Assembly: GCF_014356525.2 (NCBI RefSeq)
Contig: NC_052505.1
Span: forward strand, 7,030,671-7,094,670
DNA length: 64,000 nucleotides
From: Nilaparvata lugens
Taxonomy: Eukaryota > Arthropoda > Insecta > Hemiptera > Delphacidae
Reading direction: 5' to 3'
Shown here piece after piece: positions 48,945 through 61,878 of this stretch; the first letter of the stretch is position 1, and the number at the start of each line of letters is the position of its first letter. The notes below the pieces were generated by a model, which saw only the letters and a list, made by a program, of their open reading frames with translations, ran no database searches and was not told where the DNA came from. The position numbers and the translations under genes were made by a program.

Positions 48945-49624
48945 CAGTGGTTCTCAAAGTGTGGGGCGCGACTCCCAAGGGGGGCGCGATGAATGCTCAG
49001 GGGGGAGGCGCAAAGCTTGATTGGAAAATGTTTTAAATTTACTTCTAAAATAATTATGATAAGCAATCTTTCTATTTTTAGAATTACATGTGAGTAATTT
49101 TTACTCATAAAATATTTAAATCAACCGTATTGTCAAATTCAAATTCTCAATCAATAAGGGCTTCCTCAACATTATAGAAAAAGAAAACCTCATTGATTTC
49201 CAAGGTGACTGCGCTTAAAATGAAGTTTGAAGAATATTCTCCCACATACTTCTGGATTGGTGTGCAATCCACTGTGATTAGATAGAACCTTTGTGTATGA
49301 ACTATAAATATATTATAATTTATTCTTTCGTAATAAATTGTATATATGCTTTTGTACTCCGGTGCCCCGATATTAAATTATAATGTATTGTTTGTATAAA
49401 ATTTGTTGTTTTATTATGATTGAAACTATTGCAACATTGGATTATGTATAGAATGTGCAAAACTCAACTAAATGAATATTGAGTGTAAAATAAGTAGGTA
49501 TATACATACGTATGCGTATGTACAACATGTATAGTAGTCTATGCTTATAGGCCTACATGTAGGGGGTCCGGCTTACAGCTGAATTATGCAGGGGGGCTTG
49601 AAGTAAAAAGTTCGAGAACCACTG
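48945..49624. mobile_element. Non-autonomous hAT element with 8-bp target duplication
   Basis: The left end CAGTGGTTCTCAAAGTGTGG and the complement of the right end CAGTGGTTCTCGAACTTTTT form typical hAT TIRs. Perfect 8-bp duplications CTTTAATT flank it (48937-48944 and 49625-49632). It is 680 bp with no ORF; the G-rich ends (GGGGCGCG, GGGGGG) face inward. Confidence 0.92.
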
Positions 49625-50675
49625 CTTTAATTTCAATTGCCACTTAGGTTTGAAAGGAATGTGTAGCTCAGTTTTGAAGTATAAAGCTCATTTTTCCAAT
49701 ACAAGTGGACTAATAAACATAATTTTAATCACAGATAGCTTGAAAAGTACTTGAATATGTAAGATAGAAGCGATTAAATGGATGAGTTGGTGAAAATTTG
49801 AAGCATGCGGCATAATGAATTGGTTACGGTGCAGGTGAACACGTAAACGGATCGCACATCCCCATAATCGATTAGGCATACATTTCAATTAGTTCAGCAT
49901 TGCGCTTCCGAATCAAAAATTAAAACTAACCTTCCACTTCCACCCTTAACCATACTTGAGGTTGAGATGCACAAAAAGCCACAACTGGCGTGAAGTTTTG
50001 ATTAGTCCTGCTGCTATCTTTAAAAAGTCGAATCCACAAATAGAAGCTTCGACTTGGGATTTCCGAATACACGTCCTACTCATCTACATCTAATCAATAA
50101 GCGATAGTCTATTTTATTTTCGAGGAGATAATGTTCATTTTATGATATTATGTTATATGAGGAGCCTAATTAATTAATTTATCCTAAATCATGCATAAAT
50201 TTATTATAATTAAAATTTTTACACAATTATTCAGTAGTTCAAATTCATAGGGTTGGGAATAGATCTAATATACGAATATGAAACCCAGTAATTGGATAAT
50301 CTGAATTTTCAATCTATGAAGACTGTACAACTCTCAACTATAGACATTGACAATTGAGGTTTATATGACTACTGAACTAATAAGAATAGGATTTGGGATA
50401 TTTTAGAACACAAAGTCTGTTGCTGTTATCACAAATATTTTTAACATTGCATTCTTTACATCTACAAGTAGAACCACTTATTTATTTCTGAAACTACTAC
50501 TATATTACAATATCAAACACAGTTGGCCAATCTGAATGATAGAAGTAATATAGAGAATTATCATTTTCCAAATCAACTTTCGGCTAGAACTGGAGCTTGC
50601 TTTCCTTGATTTGCTATTTTTCGTCAAGACTACAACTCGAGTTTGACTTTGAATTATTCAGGGAACAATTCACAA

Positions 50676-51554
50676 ATCAATATTCCATATTCAGGAGTCA
50701 TACAATGTACACATTCTTATTTCATTATCGCATTTTAGCAAGTATTCACAGAAATATTATAAAAAGAAGGGAGTTGTAACTTAATGAATTTACAATCATC
50801 AATATTTTTCAACAGGTGATGGCATATCACCGATTCATCTATATTTTCTCCTCTCGATACATTTATCTTCATAGTGAGGTCCACGTTATAATGGCAGTGG
50901 TGAAAGATACGAGTAAACGTTGCCGATCCTCAGTCTTGTCAATGCCTTCTATAGACGATAGCTGATACAGGTTTATTGATGTACTATTAATACTATTCAT
51001 TCTTGTTTAAAATAAGCAATTATATTTTATCAAGCAAGAATTATATATTTCAATAAATTGATAACGAATTTTCATAATTAAGATGAACTATTTTGTTAAT
51101 TAATTTATGAATTCTACATTGTTGAAAAATCAATATTCCATATTCAGGAATCATACAATGTACACATTCTTATTTCATTATCGCACTTTATCTAAAGTGA
51201 GATCCAGTCACTATAGTCAGGTCCACTAATGATAGTGGAGAAGGAAAGGACAACAACGTTGCCGATCCTCAGTCTTGCCAATGCCTTCTATAGACGGTAG
51301 CTGATACAGCTTTATTGATGTAATATTAACTGTTCATTATCGTTTAAAATAAGCAATTATATTTTATCAAGCAAGAATTATATATTTCAATAAATTGATA
51401 ACGAATTTTCATAATTAAGATGAACTATGTTGTTAATTAATTTATGAATTCTACATTGTTGAAAGACGATCTGGCAACAGAGCAAAGTGAGAAAGAGATA
51501 GCGTTATCCGCTAATTAATCAAACACTGCCATTATAACGTGGACCTTATTATAG
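50676..51554. mobile_element. TIR element (CTATAGTGAGGTCC family) disrupted by tandem duplication with its flank
   Basis: The left end at 50870 (CATAGTGAGGTCCACGTTAT) and the right end at 51554 (complement of AACGTGGACCTTATTATAG) belong to the family. The left part is duplicated (GTTGCCGATCCTCAGTCTTG at 50919 and 51258), and so is the host flank (ATCAATATTCCATATTCAGG at 50676 and 51129). The duplication therefore happened after insertion. The two offsets differ (339 versus 453 bp), so the second copy has lost about 114 bp. Confidence 0.75.
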
Positions 51555-51559
51555 GTGGC

Positions 51560-54500
51560 TCCATAACCCTTTCAAATACATCCATGGAAACATACGCATC
51601 TGATATCAAATTTCGTCTGGAGATCATCATGACCTGAGTACATCAACGGTTCGCCAAGTTTGTTAGGTTGACTCCTCGCAGTCAACAAAAGGGCAAGGGA
51701 CAGATAGCCTTTGTCCAAGAAACAGCCTTCGCTCCATGTCAGGTTTCGTCTCGGAAAGTCTCAGACTCAAACCCTCCACCAATCAATCAAATCGTAATCA
51801 CAGGCTTTCGCCCTATTCACTTGCAACTCCAATCGCAGTAATGCATTGGATCCAGATATCTTTGATGGATACGGCTGCTAGCTGAAATGAAGCCCCTCCT
51901 CAACTTTACATTGAGTGATACGGCAAGGCTATTGTTGTCTCGCACTGACTGAAGCGCCCACAACAACAATGCTCGGTCCACAATGGGGACTCATGCTATC
52001 GATACGAATCGAATTAGAATCAATCGAACCACATTTGTCTATCAAACAAGGTCTGCAGAATACATACACCAATTCTCTGTAAGTAGAAGATCTACCTTGG
52101 CCATTTCTATTACTATTACAGGAACTAAGTTACCATGTGTATTCATATAACAGGTGATTATTATTTGAATTGTTCATTGAGAGCAGGAAGTAATTCTATA
52201 TCCATCTTCAAAGTTCTATTTTTTCAATTATATTATATTCATGGTACTCTCATTTCGAACAATTAAAAATCCGTTAAAAATCAAGCAGAATAAACCTATT
52301 AGAACTCATCTTACGAAATAATGTAAGATGACGAAGATAAATAAGTACTTTTTCGGCAATGGTTATAAATTTTGTGTCGCCACTTAATTATTCCCACGTT
52401 CTAAACATCATTTCATCAGAAGAAACAGCATCATCCCTTTACAGAGGAAATGAAATTTGGATTCGTTGACGAGTGAGTCGCAGGCAGAACTCGATGAGAG
52501 GCTGCAAACTTCAGCAGGAAATGCTATGACGACGATAACAATGATTATGGTTGATTCAATTTGTAATTTCGTTCGGTTGGTTTTGTACAAGAGACATTAT
52601 ATTGAAATAATTAACGAGGAGCTTTTGATCCGTGAAATGTTGTGCAGCGGCGCAGTGACGTGGTTTGGGTGGGTGAAGTGGCGAACGAGACATTTGAATT
52701 TGAGTTGAGAGGCAGCAGCTTGAGCGAAGAAGGTTTTTGCAGACGAAGAAATGAACAAGAATGCAGAACGAGAAAAGGGTGTCTGGTAAGGAGGGGGGTG
52801 TTGAGGGGGAACTCTGTGAAGGGTCGAAAAGGGACTCGACTCTCTTGTCATTTCATATTTGCACGGCCTTATTTTCCGGAATAAGACGAGCAGTGAGGGG
52901 GGTCGTGCCCTCTTCGATACACGCTCCCCCTCATCCGGGGACCCGTCGCCCTTAAAAACCACCCGAATGGGCGCATGGCGGGAACTGAACAGCTTCGTAA
53001 TTGGACATGCAAGAATGCACTACAATAATCATGTTAAAGAACTCCGTCGGAGCTCGTGGATTTATTATTTTACCTCTGGCTGAATGACGATTTCGATTGA
53101 GGGCTCACAGTCGTCGTTAGTGACGCCCACAAACCCCCTGCCACCCCCCACCGCTAAAACCCTACGACGACATTCGGCAGCGCAAGACATTCATCCATGC
53201 ATCCATTCGCCTGCCAAGTGAACAGGACTTAATTAACGCTGTCTATCTGGCATCAGCACCGCCAGGCTACGTTTCCATTTCTGAAAGACCGCTTCCGATT
53301 GAAAAGGTAAATAGAACTCGTTCAACTCAGCAAGAAGACTACGAAATCATTAATAAAATCCACGAGAATTTTGTTGAGAAAATAGAATAATATGAAGCCA
53401 GATGTTCTCGGATAGGAACACTTCCTGATCTACGGGTAATTAATGTAGTCTATTTCCGATGATCAGTCAATGTAGATATTCTTCATCAACCTACTAAAAT
53501 CATTAGCTGAAACCCGATAGAATTAGGTATGACGTTATCCATGGAAAACCTGACTCACCGTTCACAAATGCTGGTATCATTTTCATTGATAACTAATATC
53601 AAAATGTTTCATTCAATGATTTTACAGAATGATACAAGAGAGGTTAAGAAGAGAGTAAAATCGGTTACTGAAATAGTGATGAGTGAAAGTCCAGTTTTGG
53701 CCAAAATGAGATACAAAGATGTTTTTGAAACATTCTTTGCAATAATACAGAAAAATAATAATACATGACAAAATAATTATAATTTTTTATGAATAATGAA
53801 CAGGTTTATGGTTGAATTTTCTGCTCTTCTAGGAAATTCAGTTAGTTTTGTCTTCCAAATGCTTCGTCATACAATCTTCAAAAATGTAACTTTGCACCTC
53901 ATTTCTGGAATATGAATTTTTGGAACTGGCTCATCCACTTTTGGTGAATACACAAGTGCTTCTCGTCCATCGCACTGATGAAATCCGAGACTAAACGATA
54001 TCTGAACAATCTTTCCACTAAAGACAAAAAAGAAGCTTTTAGGCTCTTCAATAGCAAGAGTACCGAATGGAGCCGTCTTCTAGGAGAAAGGGAGAGAGAG
54101 AGACTGTCGGATAATGAGCAAGTCGGATGGCAAGAATAACAAGTCGAAAACGTCGGATAACAAAACAAAAGAGCGGAGGACGCTCGCTGCTGATACAGAA
54201 GTCGACTGAAAGTCTCCCGTAGCGACGGAGACTGCAGTTGTGCCGTGGCAGCCAAGCCATTCCACCTTCTCAGTGCTCATTCTTTGTGAGGAGTCTTTTT
54301 GTTGAAAAGCTGTCGAGGACAGACGACTGTCGACCGGTCGGTCCCTCCTGGCAAACAATATCCTCCCGCTAAGACAAAGCAGAACACCGAGAGCTGCTCC
54401 CAAGCAAATCCTATCCCATTTCCGATCCGCGAGAGAGCGAGTGAGATAATGGAAAAGAGAAGATCTGCCACGGACGTCGCCTATCATTATTAAAAACCGA

Positions 54501-54900
54501 CCCTCCCCCCCCCTCCATCCAGCGATCCTTTAATTGCAGAAACAAGCCAAGAAGGACCCGTTCAGTTCACTTCAGTTCACCGAAAGCAACTAAATTCGCT
54601 GTTCACCCTTTCGTTTCACATTCCACTTAGGAAATTACTTTCTTCCCCGTAGAATTCACTACAAAGTGGAACCTCGATTCTCTGAATATCGCTATGCCGA
54701 TTGAATGTATTGGGGATAGGATGAGTTGGCGGCTTTTGTATAAGAGATGGGGGCCGTTTAAAAAACTACTCCTCCAATCGGTTGTTCGATAATCTTTCAA
54801 GCTGAGCGATTTGTTGCAAAACAAAAGAAGTATTCCCTCATTTTCAAACTTTCAAAAGAGTTTACGAATATATGTTTTCACAAATGAATCTGAGTTAATG
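51560..54900. other. Non-coding stretch, nothing recognised
   Basis: Several overlapping short frames around 52450-53080 and 53900-54490 in both strands lack splice sites, homology or consistent codon use. The GC content is locally raised at 52640-53000. I see no RNA gene or repeat family. Confidence 0.5.
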
Positions 54901-54919
54901 TGAAGATCTGGTTCGCCCA

Positions 54920-55098
54920 TGCCCAGTTTCACCAAGCTCGGTCAAGATATTTGAACATAGTACGCTTTCTATGTGTGCACTGTAATTATCAATAGAAACT
55001 ATCACCATTATGAATCATGATTTCCAGTGCACTCATTGTAAACCGTAAGCGTTTTGACCATGTTCAAATGTCTTGACCGAGCTTGATTAAACTGGGCA
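54920..55098. mobile_element. Palindromic fold-back MITE
   Basis: The left arm TGCCCAGTTTCACCAAGCTC continues GGTCAAGATATTTGAACATA; the right arm is its inverse, ending AGCTTGATTAAACTGGGCA, about 44 of 50 positions pairing. The centre carries a second small inverted pair, GTGCACTG/CAGTGCAC. No clear target duplication. Confidence 0.8.
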
Positions 55099-55099
55099 T

Positions 55100-57330
55100 C
55101 AGAGTATTATCATACCCAGGATTAAAGAATAATTTATTATTCAAATCTTGAAATTCACATTGATGTCGCAAATTGCCTATTTTAGGGCGAAAGTTACATC
55201 CTTACTAGTACAACGCCTAACAACATGAAGAGAAATTCAATTAATTTCTAGATAGAAATTGACATGCAGTAGAAAAATAATACAATATAATTATTGAATT
55301 GACTTAGTTAACAATTTGATCTAAGAATTCTACTCTGACTTTATTTGTCAAATAGTAACATTGAGCGTAGGAAAAAATACTCATGCACGAAATAAGAAGA
55401 AGGAAAGAAAGAGTTGGACGCTGCATCCCCACTAACCCCCCCCCCTTCCCAACAGATAGAAAGGGTGGCGACTGGTTCGTTAGTAATTTGTATTCGCGGT
55501 CGGCAGCCAAGCGACTGCCATAATGGTGATTGGATTACAGAGCGGTGCTTATGGCAAGATGAAGAAGAGGAGGAGGAGGAGGACGATGAGGAGGCAGCGA
55601 AAATCCTGCGCAACGAGATAAAGAAGAAAGAGGAGGAAGAGGGACCTCGTGCTCGTGCCTCCTCCCCGTTATGCCTAATGATCCTTCCGCCCGGACTCGG
55701 AATTTCCGAGCGTACAAAAAAATGCTCCCCTCGAACTGTAAGGGGATTAATCAATAGTTAAATCCCTCTCGTTGAGCCGTTCCACCGGCTTGCTACTTGT
55801 TACTCTTGTGTGTAGGCCTTCGGGCTGCCAGAGTAGCATTGCATCGCATTCCATTAGCGTTGCTAACAAGATGCCGTCTTAACGACGTCGTCGTCGAGTA
55901 CTGGTTAGTGGCTTCGGGCTGCGGGATCTACATGCTCACCAATATCAAATTCATATACCAACTGTGGTAGGCTGGATTCATATTCTCAAGAACCAGCTCG
56001 AATTTGGAATAAATAACAAGATTGAACGTCATGATTCATTCGATTTTCTAATAATAATATTGGAGATTGAGAATTAAAGTATAGAAGACTAGTACAGTAC
56101 TGAAAACATTGTGTCCTTCAAGTTGATTCTTATTTCAGAAATTTTAGACATTTTTTTAGAGCTTATGAACTTCTTGGCCTTCAATCTCAGAATTTCTTGT
56201 ATGTTGTGAATTTCTTGGAAGGCTTATTCTTGAAGTTGGTAGACTTCGAGGAGACGAATTATTTTGTCAAGAAATAACCGAAAATTTAATTATCTTTCAC
56301 GACAAACTGGGGAGAGACTACAACATTTTCCATCTAGACTCCTTATGTTTGTAGAAGCACTGCAAGGAAATATAGTTCACGTCATCTTTTGTGAGTTATT
56401 AGTGAATTATCTAATATTGAAAAAAGTATGATGCCCAAAATAATTTTGGAGTTCAATATTGATATTCCACGGTGTAGAGTAGCCTACAATAGTAAAAGCA
56501 GCATCATTTCATGAATTTGAAATGATAAATACTCACACGTCAAGTTATCTATTACATATATGCTAATTTCTGTTTACATTTGCAAAAAAAAGATATCAAG
56601 GACTTCTCAATGTTCATATTACCTATGTTCATCTACCCTTCGTTCCCTATGATCCACTTCAATTGTTGACTGAAACTGTAAGTAAACTGGTGGCTAAAAC
56701 CAGTCCTTTAACCAATACTTAGTTCAATATTTGGATCTCATGAATGTAAAGACAAGCGTGATTAATAGCGTGGGGAGAAATAGTTTTTATGAGGGGTGAG
56801 AGAATAAAGCTTCACAAGCTTGGAAAACCATTGCGGCCGATGAAGAGGTTCCAGAGCAAATACGGGTGTAATATGAATATGAAAACCCTCTTGTCAAGTG
56901 CAATGACGTCATAATGCTACCCTTCGTTCCATTTCATCAGGATTGCATTCTCATCAGAGTTCTGACTATCATATTTTTTTAGATCCATGAAAACCGTTTT
57001 TAATTATTAATCATATCAAATGAGATCTGAAAATTTCAAGTATATAAAATAGGCTACAATTATTTCCATGGATAGAGAGTGCAGTAGCAGTTTTCATAAG
57101 TGCATTATGTTTATGATTTTCGTAATACTTGCTTTTTCTTGTGTAGGAGAAAAACTGTCTTGGAAAATTATTCAGATAAACCTAACTCTAGATTTCCTCA
57201 ATCTAGGAAATTGAAAAGAAATCAGAGTCCTGACTACTTTGGGTTGAACTATCCAACATTAATGAATTGTACGATTCTGTATTAAACCTAACATTGAAAA
57301 ATCAATCTTGACCCCGAGGAGTCAAGCAGG
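55100..57330. other. Non-coding stretch with a purine-rich tract
   Basis: A GAAGAGGAGGAGGAG-type tract at 55558-55645 gives acidic or lysine-rich chance frames. No other feature is visible up to the duplication at 57339. Confidence 0.5.
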
Positions 57331-57338
57331 TGATTCAA

Positions 57339-57532
57339 GTCTTTCATTGATATGATACGAATTTATCAATCAAGTCCTAGCATGATTTCCATTTCATGTG
57401 ACGATTAATTTTCCAGGAACATCTTTGCTCTTCTGTGTCTTTGTTGAAAATCTTTCAATGATATGGTACAAATTTATCAATCAAATCCTAGCAGGTTTTT
57501 CCTTAAACTTGACAGTTAATTTTCCAAAAACA
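57339..57532. repeat. Local tandem duplication, offset 111 bp
   Basis: TCTTTCATTGATATGATACG...TTTATCAATCAAGTCCTAGC recurs as TCTTTCAATGATATGGTACA...TTTATCAATCAAATCCTAGC, followed in both by TTAATTTTCCA. Confidence 0.8.
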
Positions 57533-58489
57533 AACTACCATTATCAATTGCAATAACCATAAGATAAGCATTGATAGAATACAATGAAACATATTCACGC
57601 GTCTATATAGGCACGGTCCCCATACATGGAATATTCCTATAGTTCCATTGCTACAGGGCATTAGAGTAATAGTAGCCAACAATAATCATATCATGCGAAG
57701 AGTGGTTGAAGCTGTACACTGCCGAGCAAAATAATAAATGGGGAGTGAAGAGTATGATGATGTGGGGTGGGGTGGTGTTGATCGACTCCTAGGAGTGCCA
57801 ATTGAAAAGCGGTTACTCTCTGCTTAGCCGTGAAATATGAATTATTATTTTTGGTGAGTGCGCGCCTCACCCCCTTGCAACCAGCCGAGGGTAATAATTT
57901 CAACATAAAGGGATTAAATATGACGAATGAATCGTGCGGTTGTGTATTGTGTGCTATGTATACTAGGGGTTTGTATTTCGGGAGAGCACTTCGGTTCAAG
58001 AGCAAAGTGAGAAACAGCTTTGCAGTTATGATAATGGCACGGGTGCGCTGCTTCACCGAGCAGAGCGGAGCAGAGCAGACAGGTACGGTGATGACAGCTT
58101 CCTTAATTGAATGCCTGCTTCATGCTCAAATAGCTGGCTGAAAAAGCATTCAAGTTGAGACGTTCAGAAACAGAGTAGCCCAGAAGCTGAGTCAACTGCC
58201 AACGTTCTAATCTGCAGAGGAGTAGTCTTTGTAGATGACGAGGAATTAGTTTCAAAACAAACATAAATTATTTAAACTTTTCAATCATCCAATTTCTAGT
58301 AAATTCAATTCACTCTTCTAATTTCCTAATAATTATTTGAACGAAGATATATATGTATGAAATGAATTGAAAGCTCTAAATGAATGTTATAAAATCTATA
58401 TTTTCATTCATGTAAATTATGTACAGTATATGAATTTATTGAAAATTCATATCATTGGGAAATTTTACTATTAATTTATTAAATTTTGG

Positions 58490-58590
58490 AGTAGAGCAGT
58501 TTTGGGCTAGGCCTGCTTCTCTCACCTAGTCATATCAATATTTCTTATAAGTTCTGTTCGCACCTTCGCGGTACCAATAAAAAATATGGG
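58490..58590 (+). mobile_element. Partial SINE-like retroelement tail
   Basis: GAGTAGAGCAGTTTTGGGCT followed by AGGCCTGCTTCTCTCACCTA and an A-rich end, the same order as 30425-30575. Confidence 0.4.
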
Positions 58591-59770
58591 GAAAGAATCA
58601 TTTTTTGGATTTTTTGACATTTCAAGTCTCTCCAATCAAAGACGAGAAGAAGGTAAATAATAATTGTCTCTTATATCAATATTGTGAATACAGCTCTATG
58701 ATACCTCAATTTTCCCATACTTAATACTAACTTATCGCAATCTGATTCAATCATACTGAAATTGTTAGTAACAGTAATAAAACAGGGTGGATTTTTACTG
58801 AAGTATTGGTAGGGATGTCATTGTTCTCATGATTTCATCCAACAGGAAATTGTCATGATATTGAACTATTTGATACAGCGGTGATGCTGTTCTCAAATTA
58901 TTCTTATTGTATTTATTAAGTGAAGGAAATATAGCCGAACCTTTTTTTGGACCATGTCATCACCCAAATTTGGGAGAAAATCAACACTAGGATTGCCTTA
59001 GTATTTTATCTACCGAAGTTATTTTTATTTCATCAGTCACTGATGGCCACGGATGATTTGCATGGTATTTTAACGAGAGTTTTCTCCAGTTGACAGTTCA
59101 AAATCAATTTATATTGTATTTTATTGAATAATAACTATTAACCACAATATCTAAAGCATTTTAAAAAGCACTTTACTGTTTCATTTGGGTGGGCCCGACC
59201 CACTTGGCCGTTAAGGCGAAACACCACAGGCCCTAGTTCAAAAATTGCCACCACGTAGCGCTTTAAAATCATGTGAAATACCTTATGCTATTACTCGCTC
59301 ACTATTAGAGTAAAACTTGTTTTGAAAACTGATTTATTCTTGTAATATCTATATCCATGCCGCTACCATGTCGATTTATTTTTATTTTTTATTTAAACAA
59401 AAATAAATTTCTTAATTTCAAAGGGATCCATTTTTTCAAGAAAAACAGGTAGTCATTTTGAAGATTTGATGATAAAAAATTTTTATCATTTTTCAGCTTG
59501 AAAATCGAACCAGTGGTTCCATCGGAATCATATTTACAAGTTTTATCTCTATGATTTTTTATGCGCTCCTACCCTCCACCCCATCCAAACGTCACTCAGG
59601 CACCTTCCACCCCAACACACAAGTCACTCACCCACCAGCCCACCCACAAGTCAGCCTTCATTCTTAGTGTTCTAAGAGCTAGTCCTAGGACATAGTATTT
59701 CCAGACGCACTTCACATATAATTTAGATTTCCGTATTATATATGTTTCTCTGGCATTTTCGGCCGGTAAA

Positions 59771-61797
59771 ATGGATTCAAGACATACGGTGAAGGGAAAG
59801 AAGAAGTTGGTTCTTTCAGCCAGGAGAATGAAAAGGCGGCTACCACCAGAATTTCATGCTAACAGACGTAGAAGGTTAGTTGATTTCATTTCATATAATT
59901 AGATAAATTAAAATGTCACGTACTTTAGGCCTACTATAATATGAAGCAAATCATGCTTTGAATACGGTAATTAATATTGTTATCATGTAAATATAATTAT
60001 ATTCTCAGTTCGTATTATCTCAAGAGAGGTATTTCGTTATGTATGTTTTTATGTTTGTTAATATGAACAAACGTCAACGTTATTGACAACGCTATTCGCA
60101 TAATTATTCAAGATATATGTCTGAATGGATAGGTACAGAGAGCAACCGGGTGATAGAAAAGCATGGCAAATTTGAATTGATCTTACAAAACTCACAGTAC
60201 ACTATTATTTAAAAGTAATGTTTATAGTGAGGTGATACAAATGCGACTAGATATTTCAAGAATCGGTTTTGTACAATATTTTTATTCAGAACATACTGTT
60301 AACGATGCGACCTAAATTGAATTTATAGACTAAACCTATTTTTAATTCTGTAATCTTATCCAAATTTAGGAGAAAAATAGCTCAATGTAAGCTCTTTTTT
60401 TCTCTCCTGATCATTGTGATTCCTGTGGAAATGAAGTACCAGTGAGAAGAGTGTAGAGAAATTGCAAATTATGTAGACTATATATGAAAAAATGTCTGCA
60501 AAGTGATTTTTGAACATTTCAGGATTGAAGAACAAACCTTATCGCTCGAAGCGCCTTCATCTTCCCAGGCTGACAGTGTTTCAGCAGATGCCATTTCTGT
60601 ATCCACTGAGAACTTTCAACCCAGGTAAACTTTGTAATTTCAAGATTCGAATTTCCACAATCTCACTTGCATGAGTTACGACAGGTTAAGAATTTACAAT
60701 GAATAGTTTGCGACTCACAACACTTTATATTCAACTTCGAAGAATTTATAAGCATCACTTATACATGAAGTGAATTAAATAGAGAAAATTGTGATTGGAA
60801 ATGTTCCCGATCCCAATGCTCATTACTTCTAATAAAGTAATTAGATGCTAATATAGTCAAATGTATTCAATTAAAATTGTATGTCTCATGGTTGTCTGAT
60901 CCTTCTCTATATTCCCTATAGGAATTCACCCTCCACCATAAATACAATTATACCCTTACGAAGACAATATTTAGTATCACAGTAGCCCATTCTCTGTGTT
61001 GGAAATATGAATTTACAAATTCATTTGCTTCATACACTTTCTTTTCATATCCCATAATCACAAGTTTCCAGAATAATTTTTTTCTAAATTCAATTGCAGT
61101 GCAACGTCAACTCCTAAAGGAAAGAAGAGAAGACCACACAACAGAAAAGTACCAGTGCATTTGATGAAATGGAGATTACAGCAAAAGTAAGTAACTTAAT
61201 AGTTTACAGAATATAATTATCAGCGAGTATAGTGAATTATTATTTCCCTCTATAAAAAGAAGTGAAGTTTTTTATGGTCCATATCCTTGTATCTACCAAA
61301 CCACCGGTTATTTTTTGATAAATAAAAATAACAATTGAAAAAACGAATAAGCCAACACATATATTATAATATAAAAAACACATATTTGAATAATGATACT
61401 TGGAATAGACATTCACATTCAAAGTTATATAATATTATTTTCTATACAAACATAACGTTTCCAGGCATTTCTTTAACTATGATTCAATTATTTCCCAAAC
61501 TATATTCGTTTAAAATTTAATTCAATGAGAATTAATACATCAGACCTATAAACTTTTCTTTTTTGTAAAGGAAATCTAAAGGAGAAGAAAAATCTGGGCC
61601 ATCAACATCTTCTTCCACCTTAGAGTCAAATCTAAAAAAAGCGTCCTTGATGGCATCTCTGATTTTGCTACAATTGTGCCACCATTCGCCTCAATTGGTC
61701 TACAACCAGCTTTGAACGATGAGATTGATACCACCTCAACGCGAAATAGTGGAGTTTCTTACGTGGAGAATAACGTCTGTGATACTTTACTAACAAG
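59771..61797 (+). CDS. Unrecognised multi-exon gene (four exons seen), basic nuclear-type N-terminus
   Basis: Four exons join in phase: 59771-59874 (ATG; donor AAG|GTTAGT), 60523-60624 (acceptor ACATTTCAG; donor CAG|GTAAAC), 61100-61186 (AATTGCAG; AAAA|GTAAGT) and 61571-61797 (TTTTGTAAAG; AAG|GTATCT). The product starts MDSRHTVKGKKKLVLSARRM and is very basic (KRRLPPEFHANRRRR), then Ser/Ala-rich (APSSSQADSVSADA), basic again (KGKKRRPHNRK), then Ser-rich. In exon 4 the upstream frame hits a stop at 61713, but a -1 change at the A7 run 61634-61640 opens a protein-like frame (DGISDFATIVPPFASIGLQP) up to the donor. This could be a homopolymer assembly error, a real mutation, or -1 frameshifting at A_AAA_AAA. 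Further exons probably lie beyond the window, because the following intron runs into repeats. No family recognised; an ATATAA motif lies about 55 bp upstream of the ATG. Confidence 0.7.
61634..61640 (+). other. A7 homopolymer at a reading-frame change
   Basis: Zero-frame codons are CTA AAA AAA GCG. Slipping back one base gives AGC GTC CTT GAT, and the -1 frame stays open to the exon's donor, while the zero frame stops 73 bases later. Confidence 0.6.
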
Positions 61798-61878
61798 GTA
61801 TCTCATCATCCCAACTTACAACTAATTTCATATATACGAATATGGTGTTCTCTATACTTCCTAACAAGTAGAATGTAT

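Noticed and set aside
52457..52962. Cluster of overlapping frames on both strands
   Set aside because: Four frames overlap in a GC-raised patch where stops are rarer; none shows homology or exon boundaries.
55414..55761. 115-residue plus-strand frame with an acidic run
   Set aside because: It arises from a purine-rich GAGGAG tract; the opposite strand is open as well, there are no splice sites, and the flanks are unlike coding sequence.
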